DNA of 64,000 nucleotides from Microglena sp. YARC (Eukaryota > Chlorophyta > Chlorophyceae > Chlamydomonadales > Chlamydomonadaceae), in assembly GCA_022414725.1 (NCBI GenBank), contig CM039464.1, positions 39,251,134 to 39,315,133 of the forward strand, given 5' to 3'. A program made the position numbers and the translations under genes. Positions 35,501 to 42,529 of the stretch are shown piece by piece. Each line of letters opens with the position of its first letter. The stretch's first letter is position 1. Below the pieces are notes generated by a model. It was not told the origin of the DNA and did not search any database. It saw only the letters and a program-made list of their open reading frames with translations.

Positions 35501-36852
35501 AGAAACAACTGCTCCTTCTAAATGATTGTTCTACATTCCTGATATGGCGAAACTTAACCCAAGTTTTGATCTTCGGCAGGTGTGTGAGAACTCACGAGAT
35601 GCATTCTCCCCAGAGGACCTCCACCGCCTTGTCTGCTCTCTGGCGCTGCTGAAAGCTCCCCCGAAAGAAGGTCTTCTGAAGGTAGGACAATTGCTGTTTT
35701 TATCTGTGTGATGCACTGCAAATTGAGCAACCCGGTGCGACCCCAGTGGGATGCGCTGCCCTCGAACCCTGCGGAGCGCGAAGTGTGGAGTCCAGGGGGG
35801 GGGGGTCAGGATGGCATTTCTGACTATTTAGCCGGACCCACGCGTCACCATGCAGGGACGGAATGTCGACGGGTCGCACACAACAAAAAAACAGGGAGGT
35901 CAATTTGGGTTGTCAAGTACAATATTGTATAGATTTGTGGACATATCGATGGTATTCCATTTTTATTTATTTCAGATTTCATATGGCCAGGTTGAGTATC
36001 TACTTGGGCTATCCAATCCAGATTACAGGATTATTTCGTAGCCATAGCATTGCAGAGCGCTTAGCGGAGCGCGGAGCCCAAGGATTTTGGGGGACATCGC
36101 CAAACCCATGCGCCGCCATGCAAGATTGAATGGCGTCGAGTTGTCGGAAACCAAAAGTGGCTGTATCATTGTGCTTTCTCCTTATCAATAATGAGCTCTA
36201 CGTTGAGAAATGTTACGCCTTGCCTCGGGGTGTGAGATTGAAGGACCTGTCCCGTTCACTTGCACTGGGGAAAGGTAACTGTGGGTTTAGCTTTCACAGA
36301 CTGCTACTGCGCCTGAGCTCGAACTACCGCGTGACAGCACGGAGGAAAGTTCTCAGCCTCTTTCAAGGCGGCAGGTGGGTAATCATGAACCTAGCAACGG
36401 GTTTGAACACCCAGACCTGTCAGTCAAAGCTGGTACTAGTAATGAACACGCCTGGTGGGGTGTGGTATTAAGGGAGCCCTGTCTTACGCCGGTAGGGAAC
36501 GGGCTGCTACTTTACCTTGACAAAGCTACCATGGCGGTTGATAGTGACCGTGAACACTTAAGCGCACCCGTAGGGATTCGAACCCCGCACCTTCTTGTTT
36601 CGACGTGCTCTACTATTGAGCCAGTCATCAAAACAGGATAAAGCTAAACTACTGCACCATCCAAGGCTGAGCTCGTTACTCATATTGTTGCCCCCTCTGC
36701 TTGTCTGATCCGATGTGTACACTATCATCGTAACTCAAGCACCGACTTTCTCCCCTTCCTCCCCCCCCCCCCCTCCCAACACCCCACCCCCACCCCCTCC
36801 CCTTCCCTAACCCTTACTCTCCCCTCCCTCGTGCACCGACTCCTCCTCTTCC

Positions 36853-36898
<46 letters not shown>

Positions 36899-37704
36899 AT
36901 TCCCTAACCCTTACCTTCCTCCCTCCCCCACCACCCACCACCCTCACCACCCCTCACCACCCCCTCATACCTCCTCTGTTTCATCCCCATCATAACTCAA
37001 GCACCAACATATTGTTTCCCCCTCTGCTTGTCTGATCCGATGCGTTCATTTTCATCATCATAGGACTTCCTGTCCCGGACCCCAGCTTTGCTTCCCAGTC
37101 TTGCGCCTGAACGCCTCACGGCATCTGCCGCTGCGTTGGCTCTCATGTGGTCCCAGCCTGCCGAGGCCAGTGTTTTCTCCCCGGATGATGCTTCGCCTTG
37201 GTTGGAATCCTTTGTGAAAGCTGTTCGTGGAAACATCCATTCATTTGGACTTGGACAGCTAGACGATCTGACCAAGGTATGTGGTACTGTGGTATGTGGT
37301 AATGAAGCCCCTTTCAGTGATATTCAATGGTCTAGTGGAAGACCAGATCGCTTGAGGATGAAGAGTCGGGGGTTCGACTCCCCCTTTGGTCGCTCTTGGC
37401 ATTGCAGGTCGTTGTTAACCGCGATGGTAGCTTACTAGCTTGTCCAGTTAAGGTAGGAGACCGCTCCCCACCCGCGTACGACGGGCTCCCTTATCACCAC
37501 GCCCCACCAGGATTTATCATTACCTGGTACTGATGCCTCCTCCTGGAAAAATATATGCATGAGGGAATTTTGGGCTACAAGGCCCATAACCAACAATCTT
37601 TAAAATCAATGAGTAAGTGTATCATGCCGCAATGGCCACAAGCATTAGCCAACCGTAGACCATCTAAAGAACGTACCTGCTGCTACTCACAGGGCTTTTT
37701 ATTT

Positions 37705-37769
<65 letters not shown>

Positions 37770-39371
37770 TGAGGTGCTCAGAATGACCTGAAAGATGGGT
37801 CAAAACATAGCCATAAATCATGCCATTATACGGGAGTATAAAAAAAAGGGGGGGACACCTATCCCTAAAAAACCTGAGGGGGGCTGACCCCCCCCCCCCC
37901 CCCCCCCCCCCCTTTAAATCGAAATACCCCCTTTAAAAAAAAACTTAGATATGGATTGTGGGGGGTTACATTATGGCGCACATAATGGCATCCTCGGAAT
38001 TCCCACACAGGGATTGTCTGATAGTCAAAATTCAGTTTTTCAACCCCATTCACCCAACAACCCACCCACCCACCCACCCAAGGGGTAGATACTTATTGCA
38101 TAAGGTCCAAAGTGGTGCCAATAGACTGCTCTTGCCAAGGCCTACTCATGGGTGGTCTCAGAATGTCATTTGGAGGTCTGAGTAAAAAGTTAGAAAACAA
38201 CTGAGGAAGGCTGACCCCATTCACCCACCCACCCAAGGGGTAGATACTTATTGCATTCACCCACCCAAGGGGTAGATACTTATTGCATAAGGTCCAAAGT
38301 GGTGCCAATGGACAGCCCTTACCAAGGCCTACTCATGGGTGGTCTCAGAATGCCATTTGGAGGTCTGAGTAAAAAGTTAGAAAAAAACCTGAGGAGGGCT
38401 GACCCCCCCCCCCCCCCCCTAAATGATGTGCTCAGAATGACCTGAAAAATGTCTCATAATATCGCAATGATACATGCGATTACAGCCCCATTATCAGAAA
38501 AAATCAATCGGGAGAATGAAATTTTTGGAGGCCTTGACACCTCCTGCATTATAGCCCCATTCTCAGAACAAATCGATTGGCCTTACTGAAAAGTTCGAGG
38601 TCTTGCCATCCTCCTGATTATTGTGACAATATAATAATATTAGTTATTAATAGTTTTTCAAAAAACCTGGAACTTATAACTAGTCCTGAAGCCTTTCTCA
38701 TCTTTACCAATTGTGACGTTGTTTAGAGGTATAAACTAAAATGATTGTAATGCAGTATGTATGTATGTATGGATGGATGGATATATGTATGTATAGGTAT
38801 GTATGTATGTATGTATGTATGTATGTACTAGTATGCATGATGTATGTTGCAGTCCAGGGGTAGGCCAAGTAGGCTAAAGGGATGATGCACATGAATGGAT
38901 GACAACATGCTCTTAAGGCTCGTAGTGATGACATAGTCAGTCAGATAACAAAGCTGCTGTCCTGCGGTGTTGCTCATCCCAATGACTTTTTTATTTTGAT
39001 GAAAGGAATTTCACCCCAGGAGATGGGTATGTCGACACAAACCAGGGGCACCAAAGATAAAGTTTGAATGGTGTGAGTGGTGCCTACTATTTGTAAACCG
39101 GGGTAAATTCTCACTGCACAGCTTGGCGCATACATGTTTGCCGGTAGTGATGTTCTGAAGTACCTCTTGCCTCCGTCAAGTTGCTGGCACATTTCCAGTC
39201 CAGTAGGGTACCAGGAAAAATGTAACCATCATCATCAGCATCATTTTCCCTCTTTGATTGCAGGCACTCGTTGAACTGCAAGATCTGTACATCAACACTC
39301 CTGGTGGGAGCCCGTCAAATTCACCCTTGAGTGATTTCTTGGCCTACTTGAGAGAGTTCTTTCTTCACTAG
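16002..39371 (+). CDS. Octotricopeptide (OPR/FASTK-like) helical-repeat protein, predicted organellar RNA-binding, 15 exons
   Basis: Exons: 16002-16076, 16742-17095, 19687-20014, 22125-22390, 23113-23205, 24554-25030, 26249-26451, 27483-27594, 30944-31053, 32278-32353, 33355-33438, 34856-34966, 35580-35681, 37064-37276 and 39264-39371 (stop TAG). They total 2712 nt, 903 aa; every GT-AG junction keeps phase. Exon 3 could instead start at 19696. Exon 1 is basic with no acidic residue (MHKALRPPAVSLRRGG), like an organelle targeting peptide. The rest is built of about ten degenerate ~38-residue helical repeats with the pattern '[FL].P..L...LWA.A.LG..PP..WL': for example MDPSNLVAYLEACVNSRHRP, FSPRELVTVVWAMAKLHHRP, PPAEWL, FEPGNLATLVWAFAELGQ and YQPDPAWL. 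Such proteins bind plastid or mitochondrial RNAs and control their stability, splicing or translation. No RAP or catalytic domain is visible; the C-terminus ends LREFFLH. No TGTAA signal was found within about 1 kb of the stop. The exact target RNA cannot be inferred. Confidence 0.82.
16458..16640 (+). mobile_element. ATATGATATCAT MITE, copy 2
   Basis: Ends tagggaacggc and gccggtcccta form 11-bp TIRs. The interior has tcatatgatatcatatgatg and the core ggcagtctgactaggccaaa. It lies in OPR-like intron 1. Confidence 0.75.
17104..17217 (-). repeat. GGCGGAGCCCC repeat, inverted truncated copy
   Basis: ttttttttggcgaagccccc, gggggcgggagcccccaggg, then a (CGAC)n run 17182-17210. It lies just inside OPR-like intron 2. 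Confidence 0.65.
17395..18145. repeat. Poly-C repeat family, copy 2
   Basis: Contains cttgaggggggctgaccccc, ggcgcacacaatggcgtcct, and two copies of caaggcctactcatgggtgg or caaggactactcatgggtgg, with G or C runs at 17430-17450, 17646-17686 and 17816-17830. The 325-aa reading frame running from exon 2 through this block is intron read-through. Confidence 0.65.
18352..18563 (-). mobile_element. tRNA-derived SINE, head type A
   Basis: On the minus strand: TTGGCTCAATGGTTGAGATC (A-box), then GGGGTTCGAATCCCTACGGG (B-box), then the common body ending ccccaccaggcggtatcatt. Confidence 0.8.
18610..18820 (-). mobile_element. tRNA-derived SINE, head type B
   Basis: On the minus strand: AATGGTCTAGTGGTAGACCA (A-box), GGGGGTTCGACTCCCCCTTC (B-box), then the same body as type A, ending ggcgttatcattacc and a T run. 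Confidence 0.85.
19228..19445. repeat. GCCATGCCAC/GCCACGCCAC minisatellite
   Basis: Degenerate 5-bp periodicity (gccac/gccat) over about 215 bp in OPR-like intron 2. The long reading frames rich in P/H/A on one strand and W/C on the other are by-products. Confidence 0.85.
19503..19600 (+). repeat. CCCATTGGTGGTNGGCC repeat
   Basis: Contains cccattggtggttggcctca, gtgcaagcaaacaggct and ctcatgccttgtaataaggc, and ends in TTTA repeats. Copies lie at 29050-29235 (twice) and 30350-30440. Confidence 0.6.
20041..20130. repeat. (TTA)n microsatellite
   Basis: About 28 ATT/TTA units just after exon 3; a similar run lies at 21172-21220 on the far side of the TIR element. Confidence 0.95.
20132..21171. 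mobile_element. About 1-kb TIR element flanked by ATT microsatellites
   Basis: Left end tctccaatggtgcctaatcc and right end ggattag-like attaggcacatatggaga are inverted. A second inverted pair lies inside (ctaattcaggacaagagtgtg at about 20161 and its complement at about 20935-20980). Both ends abut ATT runs, suggesting insertion into an ATT microsatellite. No transposase ORF is seen. Confidence 0.6.
21391..21573. mobile_element. MITE, GGCAGCTCCC family
   Basis: Left tttgttttcatctaccagca then ccagcttctaggcagctccc; right gggagctgcctagaaactgc then ccgaaacgaaaa. The TIRs are clear. Confidence 0.75.
21709..21928 (+). mobile_element. tRNA-derived SINE, head type B
   Basis: A-box region ttggtcctttggtagaccaa, B-box gggtgttcgatccccccttc, body catcgcaggtcgttgtcgac, end aggcgttatcattacctttt. 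The complete unit runs head to tail on the + strand. Confidence 0.85.
22420..22925 (+). repeat. Six tandem echoes of the exon 4 3' end and its donor site
   Basis: The ~87-bp unit joins the last ~45 coding bases of exon 4 (ccttagtggtgtcattgcaa, gatctggctacagaccctc) to the start of the intron (ag/gttcgtac..tattggacacaa). It repeats directly after exon 4 at about 22433, 22520, 22607, 22694, 22781 and 22868. Several copies keep a usable AG|GT donor. Confidence 0.9.
22926..23035. repeat. AT/TGTATA simple repeats
   Basis: A (TA)n run of about 12 units at 22927-22948, followed by tgtatatttcgtatg-type repeats. Confidence 0.8.
23505..23643. mobile_element. MITE, GGCAGCTCCC family
   Basis: Left tttcttttttgggcttcgca then gcagcttccaggcagctcct; right gggaggtgcctagaggctgc then tagtagcccaaac. 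Confidence 0.6.
23643..23797 (+). repeat. GGCGGAGCCCC family, 5' part
   Basis: acaagtcctatgcagcgtcg, aattggcggagagtgttggc and ttgactgacgtgtcaggctt. It lacks the terminal ggctcc block. It abuts a MITE on the left and a SINE on the right. Confidence 0.6.
23804..23941 (-). mobile_element. tRNA-derived SINE, head type A, truncated
   Basis: The head is intact on the minus strand (actggctcaatggtagagca, ggggtttgaatcc), but the body stops after the first ~60 bp, with a small duplication of tggacaaagctacc. Confidence 0.75.
24103..24285 (+). mobile_element. ATATGATATCAT MITE, copy 3
   Basis: Contains tcttatgatatcatatgacg, core ggcagtctggctaggctaaa, and the right end atgccggtccct. It lies in OPR-like intron 5. 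Confidence 0.65.
24286..24455 (+). repeat. Two echoes of the exon 6 acceptor and start
   Basis: The block ggtgc(a/g)g + gaaatggactgccaaatggg + gtttact occurs at about 24290 and 24400, before the true exon 6 start at 24554. Each carries the branch-side sequence cttgtgtatatcccatgtgg. Only the third copy continues into the open exon. Confidence 0.88.
25041..25078. repeat. (AAT)n/(ATT)n microsatellite
   Basis: ataataataat followed by attattatt directly after exon 6; it can fold on itself. Confidence 0.9.
25079..25146 (+). repeat. Echo of the exon 6 3' end with donor
   Basis: gcttttatttttggatcttt, gcagtctctgggatgctcca, cccattcattgaccag|gtgc repeats the last ~60 coding bases of exon 6 plus its donor, with a few substitutions. 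Confidence 0.9.
25318..25356. repeat. (ATC)n microsatellite
   Basis: About 12 units of atc in OPR-like intron 6. Confidence 0.95.
25710..26190 (+). repeat. Three partial echoes of exon 7 with acceptor
   Basis: Before the true exon 7 (26249) the block gcgttgcag|atgctygattgcgtgg occurs at about 25724, 25863 and 26061. The third echo continues through tctaccggccatgtcgctgc and the following ~90 bases almost as far as the real exon, but lacks the second half (no GTGGAGGAGTATGTG). Confidence 0.9.
26512..26640. repeat. (CA)n microsatellite and CCCACC tract
   Basis: About 35 CA units, interrupted once by TACA, then a C run and (CCCA)n. A shorter (CA)n with the same lead (gctgcttacagtctacacac) lies at 27085-27140 and 27320-27360. 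Confidence 0.95.
26906..27062 (+). mobile_element. ATATGATATCAT MITE, copy 4
   Basis: ggaacggcaatatgatatca, tactggcagtctgactaggc, and the right part tttggttgaaatcatatgat. Confidence 0.65.
27277..27315 (+). repeat. Echo of the exon 8 acceptor and start
   Basis: tatctgctttcag|gcctcctgctgagtggc mirrors the true exon 8 start tatctgcttgcag|acctcctgctgagtggc 190 bp downstream, including the CA-repeat that follows or precedes it. Confidence 0.85.
27692..27802 (+). pseudogene. Decayed paralogue of OPR exon 8
   Basis: The frame reads PSAEITTAVQGGCF then ALDPGNLETVVWAFSELG and a TAG stop at 27800-27802, directly before GTTAG. It aligns along its length with exon 8 (PPAEWLVAFQDGCY, FEPGNLATLVWAFAELGQ). 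The last codon CAG, part of the CAG|GT donor, has become TAG. No good acceptor precedes it. It is an extra repeat unit that no longer fits the mRNA. Confidence 0.75.
27918..28165. repeat. (GATGAT)n trinucleotide tract
   Basis: About 240 bp of GAT/GGT/GAG triplets. Open frames of poly-Asp, poly-Met or poly-His on either strand are artefacts of the tract. Confidence 0.95.
28277..28880 (+). repeat. About five tandem echoes of the exon 8 3' end and intron start
   Basis: The ~120-140-bp unit runs gctcgccctctgctgtctgt, gatgtggccacctagctaat, a tggtgtgg tract, then gacttt(g)cagagcttgg(ac)aggttggt and gcctacttgatg. The gcagagcttggacag|gtt part matches the end of exon 8 (gctgagcttggacag|gta). Confidence 0.7.
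29050..29235 (+). repeat. CCCATTGGTGGTNGGCC repeat, two copies in tandem
   Basis: agtgaaagcaaacaggctgc + ctcaacctcacgccttgtaa, then the same order again from about 29148, each ending tacagtttatt or acagtttatt. Confidence 0.6.
29333..29492 (+). mobile_element. tRNA-derived SINE, 5' truncated
   Basis: It starts at the B-box (gggttcgaatccccacgggt), then ctgtcaatcgccatggtagc and the common body to ccaccaggcgttatcattcc. Confidence 0.75.
29875..30850 (+). repeat. Echoes of the exon 9 acceptor and start, with TTGTTCTGG minisatellite
   Basis: The block gatgca(g) + ccaccaggaacaatctggat + ggactttt recurs at about 29882, 30470, 30627 and 30783 before the true exon 9 (30944). Each is followed by tgttctggtgt-type repeats (29910-30225 is a dense tgtttgttctggtgtgtgg minisatellite). 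The 90-168-aa reading frames on the minus strand here come from this array. Confidence 0.85.
31635..31795. repeat. About 55-bp tandem repeat, three copies
   Basis: The unit contains catgtgtacagccgtttgca, gcctggatacagtct and aaccctgaagcactgtc, in OPR-like intron 9. Confidence 0.8.
31937..32078. repeat. 10-bp (TGTCTTCCAA)n minisatellite
   Basis: About 14 units with rare changes (ttcaa, ttccag) in intron 9. Confidence 0.95.
32400..32540 (+). repeat. Two echoes of the exon 10 3' end with donor
   Basis: atattcctg(c/g)t.tagatgaggag|gtgag occurs at about 32403 and 32507 after the true exon 10 end (atattcctgctttggatgga, gag|gtgagg). Confidence 0.75.
32683..32710. repeat. Poly-G run
   Basis: About 27 consecutive G in intron 10, preceded by gctcagaatga-like text of the poly-C family in reverse. 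Confidence 0.9.
33100..33240 (+). repeat. Two echoes of the exon 11 acceptor and start
   Basis: ttgataaggggttagctgcg (33110) and ttgatcaggcgttcgctgca (33188), each followed by atcat..ttgcaag, resemble the true junction ttgatcag|gggttcgctgcg at 33355. Both copies have lost the open frame. Confidence 0.75.
33480..33615. repeat. AGCACGAACTCAGGGCCCC repeat, full copy
   Basis: tgtagcacgaactcagggcc, acgattgtgtggggttgagt, then gcctacccctggactgtaac. It is nearly the same as 41045-41190. Confidence 0.7.
33965..34825. repeat. 12-bp AGAGCATTGATC minisatellite, about 70 units
   Basis: An 860-bp array of (agagcattgatc) variants in intron 11, ending 30 bp before exon 12. All frames are long (up to 321 codons) because the unit length is a multiple of three and the unit carries no stop in most frames. 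Confidence 0.95.
35183..35367. mobile_element. MITE, GGCAGCTCCC family
   Basis: Left ctttttggctatgaccggca then gcttctaggcagctcccctg; right tgagctgcctagaagctacc then cagctgaaaaggaaag. Confidence 0.75.
36434..36643 (-). mobile_element. tRNA-derived SINE, head type A
   Basis: Minus strand: gactggctcaatagtagagc, GGGGTTCGAATCCCTACGGG, tatcaaccgccatggtagct, agcccgttccctaccggcgt and caccaggcgtg. Full length. Confidence 0.85.
36672..37062. repeat. C/T tract between two copies of the exon 14 upstream sequence
   Basis: ttgcccc + ctctgcttgtctgatccgat occurs at about 36690 and again at 37015, directly before the exon 14 acceptor. Between them are CCCTCC/CCCACC tracts and a C run of about 45 (36855-36898). 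Confidence 0.8.
37303..37531 (+). mobile_element. tRNA-derived SINE, head type B
   Basis: aatggtctagtggaagacca, gggggttcgactcccccttt, then the body to caccaggatttatcattacc. It inserted about 27 bp after the exon 14 donor. Confidence 0.85.
37708..38625. repeat. (CA)n and poly-C repeat family, copy 3
   Basis: (CA)n 37708-37768, then C runs at about 37889-37912 and 38405-38420. There are two near-identical units with agatacttattgcataaggt, caaagtggtgccaatggac and ctactcatgggtggtctcag, joined by a short tandem of cacccacccaaggggtagat. Confidence 0.75.
38755..38832. repeat. (TATG)n microsatellite
   Basis: atgtatgtatgtatgg-type repeats, abutting the ccaggggtaggcc repeat family at 38848. Confidence 0.9.
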
Positions 39372-39431
39372 ACGATGGTCATTGACAGGTTTGTTCAAAG
39401 CCCTCTAAGATTTTACCTGACGAACTCACAG

Positions 39432-39477
<46 letters not shown>

Positions 39478-39940
39478 GTCCGTTTCAAAAATTTGCGTGG
39501 AAACCAGGGAAAACACGCACATCCCAGTTGTACTGTGTGTGGAAATACTCACTCACCCCTCTGATGTGTGCGTGCGTTGGACTTTGTCACACAAACACGT
39601 ACGTTTTGAACGTGACCCTTGTCATTGACCTGTCGATGATGCATTTGACTTGGTTAGAGAGCACTGAGCAGAAGTTTTGTGTAGAGACTGTTCATGAACG
39701 AAGCTTTGGAAGTGAGCAAATAATACTGTGGATGATTGGTATTGGGGCTCACACATACGATCTCACAAGACTGTTAGAAGTAAGTGAGATGAAGACGAAT
39801 TGTTATAAGGTTCTATATGCCGGCAATACGGCGTCTAACCGTCTGCAGAATTTAAAATATCAAAGGCTAGGCCCTGGTGGGTGGGATGTGGGGGGGAACT
39901 CTCGAAGTCAAGCCCCTGGTCAGTAGGGGGTGGGTGGGTA

Positions 39941-40050
39941 GGGGGAAGCTACCCTCCAGTGAGTTAGCATCCACAAGCCAGATCCTCCTCGGGTTTGGGG
40001 TTTAGGAGATCTGGCTTGTGGATGCTAGCTCACTGGAGGGTAGCTTCCCC
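39941..40050. repeat. Long hairpin, about 48-bp arms
   Basis: Left arm gggggaagctaccctccagt then gagttagcatccacaagcca; right arm tggcttgtggatgctagctc then actggagggtagcttccccc. The loop is about 13 nt (gggtttggggttt). Only one or two mismatches are visible. Confidence 0.9.
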
Positions 40051-40372
40051 CCTCAGTGGGGGGGAGAAACCAATGCATATCGTGCTATGCGTTAAGGACC
40101 ATTCCCTGGAATACAAATCTCAATGCGTGCAAAAAGCATACGGCTCTGCTCATGTGATGGGCGCACGCAAAGCATGCGGTAAAATTTGGGTGCTCACACA
40201 CACAACTTGCATGCCAATAGCCACCATCAGCTTCCTTTATCACAGTCCCTCCTTTACACCAAACGCTGCAGCCATGTGTCACGTTCAGCTGGCCGCAATA
40301 TACATTATATTATCCGCTTATGTATTGTGGCCTGCCTGAGATTGGGTAACGTGAGTTAATACCTCCAGGTAC

Positions 40373-40747
40373 TCACCCTGCTGGGAGGGGTGGTGTTGCT
40401 GATTCTGGTGGTGGTTGTAGCAGTGGTTGTGGTTGCTGTTGCAGATCTGATTCTGGCCCTGGTTTTGGTAGTTGTTGATTGCTGTTGTCGTTCTGGCTGT
40501 GGTCCTGGTTCTCGTAGTGATTCTGGTTCTGGTTTGCCATAGCAGCAAGTTGTTGAAACTGCTCGGCTAGGACCCTAACCGGTTCCTCCAACCTTGACTC
40601 AGATGAGCCTGGTTGATTGGACACCCCCGCCATTGTAGGACCCATTCTACTGTAAGTGGGTGGGGGTTGACCCATGTATATATGCACTTCTGCCATAGCC
40701 TCTACCTCCCCTACCATGTCCTCCCCCTTCAAGATCCATTTGACCAT
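40373..40747 (-). CDS. Low-complexity Gln/Asn/Pro-rich ORF, possibly a gag-like fragment
   Basis: A 124-codon open frame starting MVKWILKGEDMVGEVEAM, with EEPVRVLAEQFQQLAAMANQ in the middle and a Q/N/P-rich tail (PKPGPESDLQQQPQPLL). The helical middle plus Q/P-rich tail is loosely like a retroelement gag N-terminus, but no zinc knuckle or other gag motif is seen. The tail derives from a GGTTCTGGTT-like repeat. It may be spurious. Confidence 0.2.
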   Translation of the reverse strand: MVKWILKGEDMVGEVEAMAEVHIYMGQPPPTYSRMGPTMAGVSNQPGSSESRLEEPVRVLAEQFQQLAAMANQNQNHYENQDHSQNDNSNQQLPKPGPESDLQQQPQPLLQPPPESATPPLPAG

Positions 40748-42529
40748 TGCATGGAGGCCATGGCATCCTAATGGAATGGTTCACCGAAGTGGGTGCCATG
40801 GGTGGCAAACACCTTTATGAACTGTGTCATCATCAATCAAGGTGTGGCATAAACCTTCCTTTGTAGTTATCTAGAATTGAGATTTACTTAGATGTTACCA
40901 TTCTAAGTGTGTTGTACATGGTCCCCTCCTAGGCTCCCACCATACGTCCATACCCCCACACCCGACAAATAACTAGATTTATTATATTGCATCATTGGTC
41001 ACTGTTGCTCATGGGGAACAACTTTGTCTTTGGAACTATCTTTATAACTGTAGCACGAACTCAGGGCCCCCGTCGGTGAAACGATTGTTTGGGGTTCAGT
41101 TGATCAATGCTTTTTCTTGTAAAGCCCTTCCTCTCACGGTTGGGCAAGTTCATTTAGCCTTTTGGGCCTACCCAAGGACTGTAACATATTACACCGTGAA
41201 TGGTTGGTGAAATGCAAAAAAACGGTAGGCGACTGCAAGCAGCTCTAAACACCGTTATAAAACGTAGCCGTAATTGTAACTATACTCAAAACCGTAATAC
41301 ACGACCCTGGCCCTAAGATCTCCCCTAACAATAGCCTGAACTAATAAGGCTGAAAGCACACTAGCGGAGGGGCTGGTCCATGCTCCTGCCTACGAGCAAA
41401 AGCAAATTTGGTGATTAGGGAAGGTAGGCTAGGCGCCGAGATGGAGGCTTTCATGTCCACTTGGCCACTTTCAGGTCGAATCTTCTATTTTATGGCTTTG
41501 CCCCACGCGTGGGCCGGCTTGAGCCCTGAACCCACCAAACCCTGGATTGAGCAGGCCCGGATGGCCCGCTCAATCCCTTGGCATTGGTATCCCTTCAGTG
41601 GTATACAGAATACGTACGATTAGAATATCCTGACAGGTCACTTTTTCCGAAGCACATTTCGTAGGCGCTACTTCTCCTCCGCATAAGCGGAGACTGGAAT
41701 CGGGATGCGACGACGCTAGGCTTTGCAATGATCATCAATTCGCGCACTTTCCTGATTTGAGATGTCCACTCAAACCAGATTTGCCGAATTCTCTAACCCC
41801 CCTCTCCTCCCCAATGATCAATAACAACTGCCGGCGACCAAGCATCCCGATTCCGGGCAAGAAGCACTTTGGAGAAGTCCAAGCGCAGATTGCCCGCAGG
41901 AGGGAGGTAGGGGAATGCGAAGCCCCCAACGCCAGTGCTTGGAACCCTGTCCACAAACTCAATACCAAACCTGCGAAAGTGACAGATCACCCAAAAATTA
42001 AAATATCCTCACCTTTCAATGGACAACCTGGACAACAAGATCCTACAGGCAGCTTCCGGGCAGAGAGCAAAAGCTCCAAGAATCTACCTACACTCAGGGA
42101 ACGCGCCAATCTCTGTACCGTATCTGAGTGACTGTACCGTCTCTCGAGTGTCTGACGCGTAGCTGACTATCTCGAATATCTGGATTTCCAGATATTCTCT
42201 TTCGCACCAATCAACGCTTCAAGCACTTTACAGAAGCCGACTAACACTCGCAACTCACGAGCATCCGCATTTTACGCCGCATCGCAACCAAACCACTGAC
42301 ATGCACTTCAATAATCTCGGCGGACCTCAAGGGAGCCAGGCGCACCACGAAACTCACCCAACTCCAGATGGGCGCAACTGCAGCCTGCGTAAGCCAGCGT
42401 ATACCCAATCGCACTTCCAGCCAATAGAAGCATATCGAAGCTTCATTAGCGAATATAAGTCTTGCGGCTTCGGCTGCTCTAGAGCCTGGCGTGTGTGTGA
42501 TGATTAGGCGATTAGGTATTAGTTAATGC

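Larger units (their letters stand above)
39372..42529. other. Region after the OPR-like gene, no recognised gene
   Basis: It contains a C run (39432-39463) with (CA)n, a long hairpin (39941-40050), a Gln/Asn/Pro-rich minus-strand ORF (40373-40747), an AGCACGAACTCAGGGCC repeat (41045-41190) and about 1.3 kb of otherwise unassigned sequence (41200-42529). Short ORFs of 60-125 codons on both strands there show no recognisable domain. Confidence 0.5.

Noticed and set aside
39375..39926. 183-codon ORF after the OPR stop
   Set aside because: Its middle is translated from a poly-C run (PPPPPPPPP) and the flanks show no coding signal.
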